From positions 1,922,001 through 1,986,000 of the forward strand of contig NC_035167.2 of the NCBI RefSeq assembly GCF_001659605.2: a stretch of 64,000 bases of DNA, written 5' to 3'. The position numbers and the translations under genes are program-made. The DNA comes from Manihot esculenta (Eukaryota; Streptophyta; Magnoliopsida; Malpighiales; Euphorbiaceae). Below are positions 23,701-34,736 of this stretch, piece after piece. How positions within the stretch are numbered: position 1 is the first letter of the stretch; every line of letters begins with the position of its first letter. Below the pieces are notes generated by a model that did no database searches, was not told the DNA's origin, and saw only the letters and a program-made list of their open reading frames with translations.

Positions 23701-25620
23701 ACAATGTCCTGATGAATTTGTGAGGCATCGTTGGTAGTGAGGATCCCATTGTAGGATGGCAGCATATCGTGAGATCTTGAACACTCGGGATATCAAAATA
23801 TGCAGTTACAAGACTATAAGATTGAGAGCAACTTGTCAGTTAAATTATTGAAAACTTCCTGCGACTTGTTTTTTTTCCCCATCTTCTAGAAAATCAGAAC
23901 AAAGAAACAGTCAAATTTGAAGATGCCATAATTGGGATGCATGTTTCATTCTGTTGACATCCAAGGAATATTAATATCGGATGCTTGCAGAATATTAAGA
24001 TGTATATTTAACCTTTGCTTATCAAGCAATGTCATCTTAAAGAATTTAAACCAAAAATGGATTGTGCTGAAAATAGAGGTAGGGGTGTAAACGAACCGAG
24101 CCGAGCGGAGTTTTGAAGAGTTCAAATTTGGTTCGTTAAGATTTTTTCGTACTTGAGCCGAACTCAGCTTTATTCTTTTCGAATTCGAGCCGAGTATTAA
24201 TAAACTCATATTTGACTCATTTAGCAAACGAGCTTAGACGAGTCAAGATTTTATCGAATTTAGTCTTGAATAGTTCAATTTATTTACTTGTATAACGAGT
24301 TTTAGTTTAAAACTAAATAATTTTAGTTAAATAAATATGTATATAAATTAGCTCGTAAACTTATAAAGATGAGTCCTTAAATCTTAATGATTCAAATATA
24401 TGCAAGTTTTAATAGTGTAATTAAATTATATAGAGCTGAATTTTAGAAAATTTAAGTTTAACTCATGAAAGTATATGTGGAGTTTAAGTTTATTTCTCTT
24501 ATAATATTAATAAGTATGCTCATGAGACTGGTCGCGAGCATGCATATGAATTCAGAAATGAGTCGAGTTTATGAGCCGAATACTATGGAGCTCAAGTTTG
24601 ACTCGTTTACTAAACAAGTCTAAAAATTAAGCTCGAGCGTGACTCATTTAGAAATCAAGTTGAGCTTTTATTGAGCCGAACTTCAAGTAACTCACGAACA
24701 ATTTGGTTCGTTTACACTCCTAAATAGAGGGGAAAGCTGGTGGGGGATTATGTTTGGGCAAGGAAAAAGGAAAAAAAAGAGAGGGAATAATTCCTTTTTT
24801 TTTTAACAAAAAAATGCGTGGAAAAGCTCATGTAGACTTTATTTTCTTTCACAATCTCTGACTGGGTACAGTGTTTTATGAAGTTAGAGCTTAGCATGTT
24901 TATTGACAATCAGGATAAAATTTCCTAGTACTGTAAAGTCAGGCAAGAATGTATAGCATTGCAAATTTGTAGTTTGTATGTGCATTTTTCTCATATGGCT
25001 GCATGCAGGCAGACAGAGCAAAAGTTTTCTCAGAATTTGATTTCCCTAAAGTTGGAACTTGGAACTTGCATTAACTTTGGGTATATATAGTTGCAGAATG
25101 GCTTGTAAAACAAGTTATTGCATGTACTAGCCCATGCCCATCTGGCATGAGTTAACTTGAGAAAATGAGTTTTAAACCATATAAGTGGCTAGGCCAAGTT
25201 GTTTGAGTTGTTCTTGGGCTATCTAAAGTTTCAATTCCCCTTTGCTCTACTGATATGGGGCTCAAGTACCAAAGTGTTCGGTGGGGTGTTATATTGAATT
25301 TGGTTTAAAAATGTGAACATCCCTTTGTTGATTTTTCTTCATTATCCTATAAGGTGAATGCATCACAGCATGTTCATTTCTGTTTCCTTCAATTTTTTTT
25401 ACAGGAACTATTTCAGATAGCTATATCACGTTATATTGAAAATCCTGAAAAGAAGGATTTGCTTCTACAATTGCTGCAATGGATGCCAGGCCAAGGTTAT
25501 GCTGTTGATTCTTCAACAAGAAACCTGATTCTTAAGAATTCACACTTATTTGGTCGCCAGCTCATTGCTGAGATTTTGTCCAGGCAGCAGATGATGTCAA
25601 AAGCCCTGAAATCTCACTAG
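11728..25620 (+). CDS. Pentatricopeptide-repeat protein, probably chloroplastic
   Basis: Ten exons: 11728-12014, 12540-12624, 13438-13701, 14421-14723, 19666-19770, 20398-20497, 20990-21309, 22760-22936, 23524-23652 and 25405-25620. All junctions have GT-AG sites and matching phase; total 1986 nt, 661 residues. The N-terminus is Ser/Thr/Pro-rich with few acids, like a plastid transit peptide. P-type PPR motifs follow, for example KFDISTKLFHKMKQNGLTPD, QWEAAESYFNQMKDEGHSPN and HYKKAEELVQDMKSLGLVPN. No E or DYW editing domain follows. P-type PPR proteins bind organelle RNA and act in its processing, splicing or stability. Length and the many introns (most PPR genes have none) recall Arabidopsis At1g10910, from memory and unchecked. 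Intron 4 is 4.9 kb, swollen by insertions. Confidence 0.88.
15288..17404 (+). mobile_element. Young non-autonomous LTR retrotransposon in PPR intron 4
   Basis: Two direct LTRs, 15288-15583 (296 bp) and 17113-17404 (292 bp), begin TGTTATGAG and end ATGTAACA. By eye they differ only by a 4-bp tandem copy (acttactt versus actt). The perfect 5-bp duplication CAAAG flanks the element (15283-15287, 17405-17409). A primer-binding site TGGTATCAAAGCC starts at 15587, matching initiator-Met tRNA priming, and a polypurine tract aaggggtgggga precedes the right LTR. TATAAATA lies at 15373-15380. The 1.5-kb interior has a long pyrimidine tract and one main ORF, with no protease, reverse transcriptase or integrase. 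It must therefore be mobilised in trans. It lies in the same orientation as the host gene. Confidence 0.95.
16212..16892 (+). CDS. Coiled-coil protein of the non-autonomous LTR element, function unknown
   Basis: 226 residues from ATG 16212. Residues about 30-65 (KLENLYQKVENLDQKMERF and following) show heptads of Leu/Val/Ile, hence a coiled coil; the middle is acidic and the C-terminus is basic (RRERKKG, WRKKRV). I recognise no gag zinc knuckle (CCHC), protease or other catalytic motif. A second, overlapping +1-shifted frame stays open from about 16790 to 17083, so a longer ancestral product broken by a frameshift is possible. It could be a gag-like structural protein reduced to its multimerisation segment, or an unrelated gene. 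It is the only substantial ORF of an intact-looking element, which argues that it is retained for some use. Confidence 0.6.
   Translation: MEVQYLAQIFLKEVREILDRRWLKQGFEKVIQKLENLYQKVENLDQKMERFEQSIQVTEEKIAVLINENQIFEKPSEEQDVSCEILNKKDRAIEVEQELFVDMPNVSEINEEKNDKDADDGQLEFETRTLLVESEVFAQIISKNEFFIFGHVLKKKKDKCVTKSVGIGNTWQYFGSQDGEFGCCHPGILMEDKWEIARRERKKGMTLNSIAILKEHAWKIWRKKRV
18071..18451. repeat. Mutator-type MITE in PPR intron 4
   Basis: About 380 bp with long inverted ends: gggaaaattactattaggtc at the left and its diverged inverse at the right, extending over roughly 120 bp. The perfect 9-bp duplication TACATGTTA (18062-18070 and 18452-18460) flanks it, the size made by Mutator-like transposases. It has no coding capacity. 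Confidence 0.8.
18621..18798. repeat. Three-copy tandem repeat (60, 59, 59 bp)
   Basis: Units at 18621-18680, 18681-18739 and 18740-18798. Each begins gaaggttgctctac or gaatgttgctctac and ends agataatcaagc, and they are nearly identical. They are followed by related gaacgccacaag...cttgataagtt repeats to about 18900. The whole stretch to about 19440 looks like part of an unclassified older insertion. Confidence 0.85.
19234..19434 (-). pseudogene. Unidentified coding fragment in PPR intron 4
   Basis: The minus strand is open for 66 residues up to a TAA at 19236-19234. Upstream it is closed by a TAG immediately before 19434. Composition is protein-like (KEMARYFKNLKWKTPNHDIS, DENYIWEAWENKE), unlike the low-complexity surroundings. 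It is probably the end of a transposon or captured gene lying in the same insertion as the nearby tandem repeat. I do not recognise the family. Confidence 0.35.
22002..22586 (+). mobile_element. TRIM (miniature terminal-repeat retrotransposon) in PPR intron 7
   Basis: Terminal direct repeats 22002-22180 (179 bp) and 22377-22586 (210 bp) start TGTAACGGTCAG or TATAACGGTCAG and end GTTTCA. The perfect 5-bp duplication TAAGT flanks the element (21997-22001, 22587-22591). A primer-binding site TTGGTATCAGAGTC follows the left repeat by one base. The interior is only 196 bp and non-coding. The right repeat is longer by about 31 bp because of an internal duplication of the ccacatc(g/a)ggaaattat block. 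This size and organisation define TRIM elements, which need enzymes from other elements. Confidence 0.92.
24079..24721. mobile_element. hAT-type non-autonomous DNA element (family B) in PPR intron 9
   Basis: Inverted ends taggggtgtaaacgaacc (from 24080) and ggttcgtttacactcct (to 24721), with an 8-bp duplication AAATAGAG (24071-24078, 24722-24729) typical of hAT transposases. The interior is rich in GAGCCGA, GAGCTC and ACTCG units and has no transposase ORF. A related copy lies at about 49500-50163. Confidence 0.85.
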
Positions 25621-27474
25621 ACGAAGGATAATTGAATCTGTAACTAAAACATTTCCAGGTAATAAAATTTTGTATTAATTGTTTCCTATGATAAACCAGC
25701 AGTTGGTGTTCTTCGGATTAAAGCATATTTGCATCTCAATTTTCAGTTGGTAGTTTGGGTTACTGCAGCACCATTGTTTTATTTTTTTTTTTTTCATATA
25801 TATCATTTTCATGTTTTTTAATGTTTCTGATTCAAACAATTTTGACTTGCTGAAATTATTATCTGAGCTGACCATAAATGTATATGATCAGAAATTCAGA
25901 ATGGATTTCAAGGTCCAGTGTTATAACCTAGCTAAATTATTCCCTTTGATTGTTTGGCCAAAAGTGACATGCTAAGATGGTGAAGCACCTTTGAATCAGT
26001 TTTGGGGCAAAGCAGGCTATAGAAGGGTGTTTTGGAAGATACAATTGGGGATTACATTTCATAATATGAAGGAGCTTGGACAAGCTCTATCAAAAACTTA
26101 TTGTTGGTAGATTATATGTATATTAGCAGCTGAATGAAAATATAGGCATGTGGGATCAAAACCGTTTGACTTGAAAGTATAGAAAAGTTCATTGTCACCC
26201 ACATGGCCAAGAAAAAAAGCTGTAATTTTTTACAAAGAGAATTACTATTTAGTCTGTGGTAAGAATTTTGAAATGTCAGGACATAATTGGCATCTCCACA
26301 GGATACTGATGTTGACTAATCATTTCTTGCTTTTGGATGAACAAACATCAAAAAATGGATATCCAAACTGCGATCTTACACTTGAATCCACTACCAATTA
26401 CAAATTTGCCAAATCCTGTCTCCTTTCTTCACCTTTCCCTCTGCTTCCAGGCAGCAGCCTTCAATTCATACCAATAGAAGAAGTTTCGGATTTGTTTAGT
26501 TAGAGTAATTCAACTCAATAAATGTTAAAAAATATAATATGTAAATTAAAAAAATAAAATAAAAATTTAGATTTTATATTAAAAATATTTTTTAAATATA
26601 AATTATTTTTTACAAATAAATATAGTCAAACTTTTTCTTGGCAAATTATCAAATATAAATTCTAGATTAAAAATTACTAAATATTAACCTTTGGTAAAGT
26701 GGAGAATGAATTTAAAAATTGCTTGACTGACAACGAAGTCCCATCATGTCGACTAAGAACAGGAAGCTCACCAGCAATTGTCTATGGGAAATTTCTGAAA
26801 GTTGATTTCCAAACATCGCTACAATAGTTTTTTTCCCATTGTCGACTACAAACGGGAAGCTCACCAGCAATTGTTGATGGGAAATTTCTGAAAGTTCATT
26901 TCCAGACATTGACAGTTGACTGCACCTACATGTTTTGCTTAATCTAATACTTACAATTGTAAAGTTCAAACACCAAACCTTCTTTGGTTAGAGATGGAGG
27001 GGAGAGCATTCCTTACACTTTTGAGATGCTCGAAACACTTTTCACTTATTTAAAATTAAAAATTTCATAAAAATTTAATTTAATTTAATTTAATTTTTTA
27101 TTAATTTTATTTTTTGAAAGAGAAAATTTCAATTTTTTCTTAATTTACAAAATTTTTATTTAAAAAAAAATATAATTTTATATAATTTTATTAGAATTCA
27201 TTAGAATTAATTTTTAAAAAACTAACCATTCGGAATGGAAGATTGGAGAAATTTACATTGGAATATGTTTGTTCATCTGTAAAAATTTTGATTGCAACAT
27301 TCGGAATGGCAATACACCAAACATTGGAATGTGTTTGTTTATATATTAACGACTAAATAGAATACATAGTTATTTTATCATATTATTAATAATTATTAGA
27401 ATAATTCATTACATAATATAATTAAATATTAATAGTTGGCTAAATATTATTTGATTATATATAATTAAAAAAAA
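25621..27474. other. Downstream of the PPR gene; intergenic
   Basis: The first few hundred bases should be PPR 3' UTR. An open frame at 26192-26503 has no recognisable protein features and I do not treat it as a gene. A two-copy tandem repeat lies at 26748-26932. The rest is AT-rich. Confidence 0.45.
26748..26932. repeat. Two-copy tandem repeat, 93-bp period
   Basis: Copies start GTCGACTA at 26748 and 26841. They share ggaagctcaccagcaattgt, atgggaaatttctgaaagtt and atttcca(a/g)acat with few differences. Function unknown. Confidence 0.8.
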
Positions 27475-27961
27475 ATTTACTATTTAGTCTCTAGATATTA
27501 CCATTATTGACAAGTTAGTATCTGTACTTTTAAAAATCTATTAAAACATTTTTATTTTTTCTATTTTTCAATAAAATCGTCCTTCCGTCTATTTTTACTA
27601 TTAAAAATATAATAAAAGACCAAATTACCATTTTTCTTCTTCTTCTTTTTCTTTTCTTCTTCTTCTTTTTCTTTTCTTCTTCATCTTCTTCTTCGTTTTC
27701 GTCTTCATTTTCTTTGTCTTAAAGCATAGGGACTGACTTGTTAATAATGATAATATTTAGAAACTAAATAAAGGTTTTTATTTAAGGACAAAATTGAGTT
27801 TTAAAAATTCTCTCTCATTCTTCATTTATTTTTAATAGAAAAAAGAATGAAATAACTATTTTGTTGATGGAGAAAAAATATGAGAATATTTTAATAGATT
27901 TTTTAAAATGCAGAGACTGACTTGTTAATAATGACAATATCTAAGAACTAAATAGTAAATC
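27475..27961. repeat. MITE, family C, with a pyrimidine-rich core
   Basis: Ends atttactatttagtctctag and its inverse ctaagaactaaatagtaaat form inverted arms of about 75 bp, including tgacttgttaataatgacaata. The centre is a (ttc)n/(ttttc)n tract at about 27630-27720. A similar element lies at 39525-40055, and a partial arm at about 39333-39480. Confidence 0.7.
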
Positions 27962-28094
27962 TACCTTTAAAAAACTATCTTTGATAAGATGAAAAATTAA
28001 ATTACTATGTTAAGTTATCATGTCATATAAATCCATAAGGAATGTATATTTTTTAATTTCATTACCTAACTTTTTATATTAACTTATTATTTCA

Positions 28095-30026
28095 TTAATT
28101 TATGCTATAAATTTTGTACTTTTTATAAAAAAAAATTTTTGGTCTCACAATAATGTATCCATTTCTAACTTTTTTGCCATTATTTTTTGCTTCAGTACTG
28201 GTAATTTCTAGCTTCACTTGAATGAATGCATGTCTATATACAAATTTCCATGAACTTTCTGCTCTCTCTGAATCATTGTGTACATGTTTGAATGCGGTTT
28301 TTTCTGCATCATTGGTATTCTTTATGATTTGGTGGTATCCTGAAATGACAATAACGAAGAAGACCACTACATATCCTGAGGTCGAGTTTACTAATCTATC
28401 GTTGAATGGTAATGAGTAGTGATATTTCGAATATGCTTTATTTAAATCAGTGAAATTCACGCACAACCTCCAATTTCCATTAGCATTATTTACTAAGACC
28501 GCATTGCTAGCCTTATGGAATACTGGACTTTCTTTATCAATCATGCACTTAGAAGCTTATTAACCTCTTCTTTGACCACCTATTGCTTTTCTGGTGCAAA
28601 CTTCCTTTTTTTTTTGTTGAACTAATTTGACAATCTTATCAATGGATAACTTATGAGTGATGAGAGTCGGATCTACATCTATTATATCTTTTGGAGACCA
28701 AACGAAAATAGTTACTCAATTTTTCAACAATTCTATCAATTGAACCTTCGTTTCCTGGGTTAGCATAGTGCCAAACCACAACTTTTACTCCTTCCCTACC
28801 TGGACCTCCTCTATCGGATCTGTGGGTTCCGCCTGTATGTGAGATTCCAGCTTCTCCAACAAATTGATGGCATGGTTGCCTTTACAAGGCTTTTTACAGG
28901 GTGGTCGTAATTTTCTTTGGTTGATCTCAAATTGTCTCGAACCACTGTTATTCTCCCAGGGCCTGGAAGCTTAAGACACATAGCACCCCTGTTAATAACA
29001 ATACCGTGTCAATTCAGAACCGGATGACTGTGTATAACATTATATACAAATGGGATGTCTACCACTACAAATTCTGCATACAGTTCCCATACTTTTCATC
29101 TTCGAGTACCAGGGAAAGGTTGATGGTACCCATAACTGCTATGGTCTTATCTACTAACCCTACCAAGGAGTAGGAGACTCCGACAAGGCTGTCCTTATCC
29201 AAACCTAACTTGTTGAAAATATTTAAGATAAGAAAGTTAACCGAACTACCTATACCCACCAATACTCTCTTTACCTCATACCGATTTAGGACGATTTTAA
29301 TGATCAATGGATCATTTTAAAAGAATCTGATTGCTTGTCCACAGGGCCGAACCTTACCTCTTGCCTGGTCCATAGTTCTTGATGGATAGATAGGACATCC
29401 TTTGCTGCCTGCTTATTTTTCCCCTTTCTCTTGTCAGGTCCTCCAGTGATGACATGTACACTTCCAACCATTTCTAAGAGCGGGAAATATCCTTTTTTGG
29501 AGATAAAAAGAGAACAAGGGCCTATCATAAACCTAAATGAACAGAAAGAATTCAATGAGTTTCTCAGCAACGGAACTAAATGATATTACTAAAATTAGAT
29601 TGATGACGTAGCCGGAATGAGACTGTATTGTGATTAGCTAAAACTTGTAAAAGAAAAAATGTGAGGTGGTGGTGGCAGCCACTCTAACGCTCAAGTCAGT
29701 ATCGTGACAAGTAGAAAGAATGTGATCGATGAATTGCTTAGAGTTTTAGTGTTAGAGAATAGTGTATCTTTACTTTTGTGATCATTCCCTTTTATATTAT
29801 AAGAAGATAAAGATAAATACAAATTTTTTTGAGAATCTGGCGATAACATAGCCGACTGTCCAACAATAGATATTGCCAGCTAACGAGTTGGTGATCTCGT
29901 GATCACAAGCGAAGTGAGAATGTACCTAGTAATGGTAACCATATACCAAGACTCGGCTTATTAAGAGAGGGCGAGTCTTGACGATAGTCTGGACATTAAA
30001 GTGTCCGGATTTCCCATTCCGTAACA
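28095..30026 (-). mobile_element. Decayed Ty3/gypsy retrotransposon remnant
   Basis: Reading leftward: a probable LTR (30026, TGTTACGG, to about 29615), a broken gag/pol part, an aspartic-protease-like segment (29307-29065, LVGIGSSVNFLILNIFNKLG, where the family has D-T/S-G-S at the active site), and the start of reverse transcriptase (about 28680-28250). The last reads IDVDPTLITHKLSID and then NAVLVNNANGNWRLCVNFTDL, both diagnostic of gypsy polymerases. Frames are interrupted by many stops and indels. The rest of the polymerase and the right LTR are missing. The LTR limits are approximate. Confidence 0.75.
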
Positions 30027-30837
30027 AGATTGTGTTTCTCACTTGTCAAATCCCTGTCACATAGTCTCTATTTTATGGTAACAACTCATAATCTCTATTT
30101 TACGGTAACTCATAATTTATTTTAAGCAGATGATATGTAATATCAATAATATATAAATTATTTATTTTATTATTAAATTATTTTTAAAACTAATAAATTT
30201 TACTTTTTCACGTCCTAGTAAAGAAGTTCGTAATGAAATTAATAAATAAATTATCATATAAAAAATAAAATGAAATATAATTTGAAATGAATGAATAAAA
30301 GAAAAATAAATCTATTTTTGTGATAAAAATACAGTAGTATTAATTAAATTATTTAATTATTCAATTATTGGCTTTCTCTACATTTATGAACCTTACAACA
30401 CTTTTCTTTTATTGGGAAAGGTTTATTTCATTAGAAAAAAATTAAATGAATTTTTATAAAATTATATCTTATTTTAAATTAAAAAAAATTCTTTTGAAGA
30501 AATTGAATCAATTAAATTTTTGAAAATCTTTTCAAAGAAAAGTATTATGAAAATATTAATGAGCATGTGGAAAGATATGTATTCAACTCCGTGCTTGATG
30601 ATTCACTTGATTGTTGATGAAATATAGACTTTGTCCCTCTTTCGTTTGTTCTTACATTATTTCTTTAATTCATTAATGGCATTTCCATTGAACATCATGT
30701 TTTTGCTTCCATTGACTACCCCATTTTCTAAATTTGTTATGGACAAAGTCATCGTGCATGCCTATATTTTTCTATAAACGAAATGAGAGTTAGCCAAGCA
30801 AACCATAAACTTAGACACACACCTCTAAAAACAAGAA
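30027..30837 (+). other. Upstream region of the first receptor-kinase copy
   Basis: AT-rich. It contains a block at 30549-30720 (including caactccgtgcttgatgatt and actttgtccctctttcgttt) that recurs upstream of the second receptor kinase at 37802-37921 and 38593-38632. That points to an ancestral promoter shared by tandem duplicates. Confidence 0.6.
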
Positions 30838-33800
30838 ATGATTCTCCTCATACTCCTTTTGCAGCTGAGTTTCGAAGTTTCCTCCATTGATTCTGCTACA
30901 ACTGTTGGTGGGAATGAGACAGATCATCTTGCTTTGTTAGAATTCAAGGCAAAGATTGTGTTTGATCCCCAAAATACCACAAGTTCATGGAATGCTTCTA
31001 CGAATTTCTGCAATTGGGAAGGTGTTGTATGTGGTCGCAAACACAAAAGAGTCACCATCTTGGACCTTGGTTCTAAAGGCCTGGTGGGTAGTTTGTCACC
31101 TTACATAGGAAACATGAGTTTCCTTAGGAGGATTTTCCTAGAAAACAACACCATACAAGGTGAAATTCCTTCGGAATTAGGCCATTTGTTCAGGCTTCGA
31201 TTTTTAGATCTTCGCAACAACTCTTTTGAAGGTAAAATACCATCCAACTTATCCAAATGCTTGAATATTATTGGCCTTGGATTAAGTTCCAACAGGCTAG
31301 TTGGAAATATTCCAGCAGAGCTTGTTGCTTTGTCGAGGCTTCAAATAATTTTAATTCATAATAATTATTTAAGCGGAGGCATACCACCATTTTTTGGAAA
31401 TTTAAGCTTACTTGAAGATATCTCTACTTCTGACAATTTCTTAAGTGGAAATATTCCATATTCTTTAGGTCTAACTCAAGCACTTGTCATTTATTGGACT
31501 TGGAGGAAATAACTTGTTGGGTATTGTCCGTCGTCCTTTTATAATATTTTGATAAACAACTAAATAAATTCTGTCACGAATGTTAATCAATATCATTTAG
31601 TTAAGACTCTATAAAAGAAAAAATAAACTGAATCAATATCGTTTAGTTAAAACTCTATAAAAGAAAAAATAAACTGAAAGACGAACAATCTCAAAAATTA
31701 AAAAGTGAGTTTCTAATAGTTAAAAAATACTATTTATAATAGAAACAAAACCATAATATACAAAATTATAAAAATATTTAAAATATTTAAAAATAATAAT
31801 TAAAATATAAAATTGACCCGATGGAATTTTCATATTGAATCTCGTCATATTTTTTAAAATCGAGCGTTTTAAAATTTCCTTTCCGGAAAAAGGTATCGTG
31901 AGTCTCCATCGAACGTCGATAGCAAAAGTTAAATTCGGTTCAAATCTGTCATAAAGTTCAAAACTAGTTGTTCCATGTTATGTTTTCTCAATTGGTATGT
32001 TATCTATGCCATATAATTCTCTGCATGGAAGTCTTCCATCAGATATTGGCCACCTTCTCCCTCAACTTGAGAGATTACAAATGTCATTCAATAATTTTAG
32101 TGGATCCATTCCTGCATCATTATCCAATGCCTCCAAACTCCAAGAACTTCATCTAAATAGTAATACATTCAACGGAAAATTAAACCTTGATTTCAGAGGC
32201 CTACAAAAACTTGTTCGGTTATTTCTGAGTAACAATAATCTCGGAAACAAAGGAGATGATGTCTTGGATTTTATCCCTTCTTTATTGAATTGTAGCAATT
32301 TGAAAAGAGTGGATATACCCTACAATCAATTTAAGGGAGACTTACCAGATGTTGTGGGCAATATTTCTTTATCCATTGAACAGCTAAGCTTGCAGGTTAA
32401 TCAAATCAGTGGAAGCCTTCCCCACTGGTTATCAATGCTCGTTAACTTACAAGCTTTGGATTTATCATATAATCAAATTACGGGTACCATTCCTATTGAA
32501 TTAGGTAAGCTTCCAAGACTAGAATGGCTTCTCCTTAATGATAACAGGTTGCTTGATCCAATTCCTTCATCTTTAGGCAACATATCATCATTGAGTTTAA
32601 TTAATCTTTCTCGTAACAATTTGCGAGGCATCATTCCCTCTACTCTTGGAAATTGTCGAAAATTGTTATTTTTGTATCTTTCTGAAAATAACCTTAGTGG
32701 CTCTATGTCTGAAAAGATTTTTCCCATGCAATCTATGTTGGTTGAAGTAGCACTACATCAAAATCATTTAAATGGACCTCTACCAACAGAAATTGGAAAT
32801 TTGTTCAAGTTGAATACATTTTCTATTTCTCAAAACATATTGTCTGGCAAAATTCCAAGTGCCCTTAGCCAGTGCAATAGTCTTGAGTTCCTTTACATGG
32901 ACAATAACAATTTTCAAGGTACCTTGCCTCAATCTTTGGCTTCTTTAAAAGGTCTAAGAAAATTAGATCTCTCTCAAAATAACTTCTCTGGTCAGATTCC
33001 AAAATACTTGGAGAAATTTGCATTGGAATATGTCAATTTATCTTTCAATAATTTTGACGGTGAAGTTCCCATCAATGGAGTTTTTGCAAATGCTAGTGCA
33101 ATATCAGTTACAAGAAACAATAGACTCTGTGGGGGTATACCAGAGCTGCAACTGCCTACATGCTTTGTTGAAACATCAAAAAGAAGCAAAATGCATAATG
33201 TCAAAATAGTTGTGATCATCATCCCATGTGTTTTTGGTGTTACTGTGATATCAACTGCCATTTATTACATGTTCAAGAAGAAGAAAAGAGATAAATCTCC
33301 TACTTCCTTACAAGCAAAGTCACTTCAGAGAGTTTCATACAAAATGCTTCTAAAAGCAACTGATGGGTTCTCTTCAGCAAATTTGATTGGTGTTGGAAGC
33401 TATGGATCTGTCTACAAAGGCACTTCTGCAGAGGATGGTACAACCTTTGCAGTGAAAGTAGTGAACCTTCAACAACAAGGTGCTTCAAAGAGTTTTATGG
33501 CCGAGTGCAAAGCTTTGAGAAATGCACGTCACCGGAATCTTGTCAAGATAATAACGTCTTGCTCCAGTATTGATTTCCAAGGAAATGATTTTAAGGCACT
33601 TGTCTATGACTACATGCCAAATGGGAATCTGAACAAGTGGTTACATACAAATGTAACTCATGAACAACCAAGTCTAAGCTTTCTGCAGAGATTAAGCATT
33701 GCAATAGATGTTGGAAATGGGCTGGATTATCTTCATCACCATTGTGAAAAGCTAATTGTTCATTGTGATCTAAAGCCAAGCAACATTCTTCTTGACAATG

Positions 33801-34397
33801 ATATGGTTGCTCATCTGGGAGATTTTGGGCTATCAAAGTTTCTTCCGCACTTCATGAATCCAACTCAAAGTAGCTCAATTGGAGTTAGAGGAACGATAGG
33901 TTATGCAGCTCCAGGTGGGTGTGATCTTTCTTTATCCTTTCATTACATTTCTTTATTTGGCATCAATAAAATCATTAAATCATTTTATCTTTCACTTTGA
34001 AGAGTATGGACTAGGAAGTGAAGTATCAACAGGTGGAGATGTTTATAGTTATGGAATCCTATTATTAGAGATGGTGACACGAAAAAAACCCACTGATGAT
34101 ATTTTTGTAGAAGGTCTTAACCTTCACAACTTTGCAAGGATGGCATTGGCCAACCAAGTATTGGAGATTGTAGACCCAATTATTTTACAAGAAGATGATG
34201 AAGGAGTCATGAATAATAGCAAAGCTGAATGCCTTATCTGCATGATCAAGGTCGGGGTAGCATGTTCTATGGAGTCTCCTCAAGATAGAATAGACATAAG
34301 CGACGCTATCAAAGAGTTGCATTCAATCAGAAATAATTTTATGCTAGCTAGAAGGAAGCCATCTATGCATCAAAGTAAGTATTCAGCTTTAAGTTGA
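30838..34397 (+). pseudogene. LRR-XII receptor-like kinase, broken copy 1
   Basis: The N-terminal part 30838-31512 has a signal peptide (MILLILLLQLSF), the LRRNT cap (ALLEFKAKI...NFCNWEGVVC) and the first leucine-rich repeats. It then goes out of frame at about 31470, where one extra base lies in ttaggtctaactcaagc compared with the intact neighbour. Homology stops near 31550 and resumes about 31985 after some 430 bp of foreign sequence. From there to 33914, plus 34003-34397 after an 88-bp intron, the remaining LRRs, the transmembrane helix (IVVIIIPCVFGVTVIS) and the kinase are intact: GVGSYGSVYKG, AVKVV, HCDLKPSNILL (non-RD) and GDFGLSK. The full receptor cannot be translated in one piece. 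A truncated kinase from the downstream part cannot be excluded. Confidence 0.88.
31550..31985. repeat. Insertion inside the broken receptor-kinase gene
   Basis: About 430 bp with no counterpart in the two intact neighbours. It contains a 46-bp tandem repeat (31585-31630 and 31631-31676, aatcaatatc(a/g)tttagttaa...taaactg). Edges are judged from where similarity to the intact genes is lost and regained, so they may be off by tens of bases. No inverted ends or target duplication were recognised. Confidence 0.6.
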
Positions 34398-34736
34398 AAC
34401 TCTGGAAAAATGTTCAAGAACATTGTTACTTTTATCATTGATGATATGCATTTACGGTTTGCAGCAGGTACATGAAATTCCATGTCCCTTTCAACATTGT
34501 TCTTGTTTCCCTCAAACCTTGTCAACTTTGTTTAAAGAGCACAATCTCATTACCTCCCAGCTATCTTGAAGGTTCTGTATTTTGGGAATAGGTTTTACTT
34601 GTTGGTTTCTTACAATTATGTTTTGATTTGTCTCTTAAGTATTGTTTTCTTTCTCTCTTGTTTTGTTTGTTTTGGTTTGAATTTATTGTGTCTATTTTCC
34701 TTTTTGTTTCAACTTTGGATGTTTGTATATATAATC

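Noticed and set aside
26192..26503. 103-codon plus-strand frame after the PPR gene
   Set aside because: No domain, no upstream promoter signal and biased only by chance AT content; kept as intergenic.
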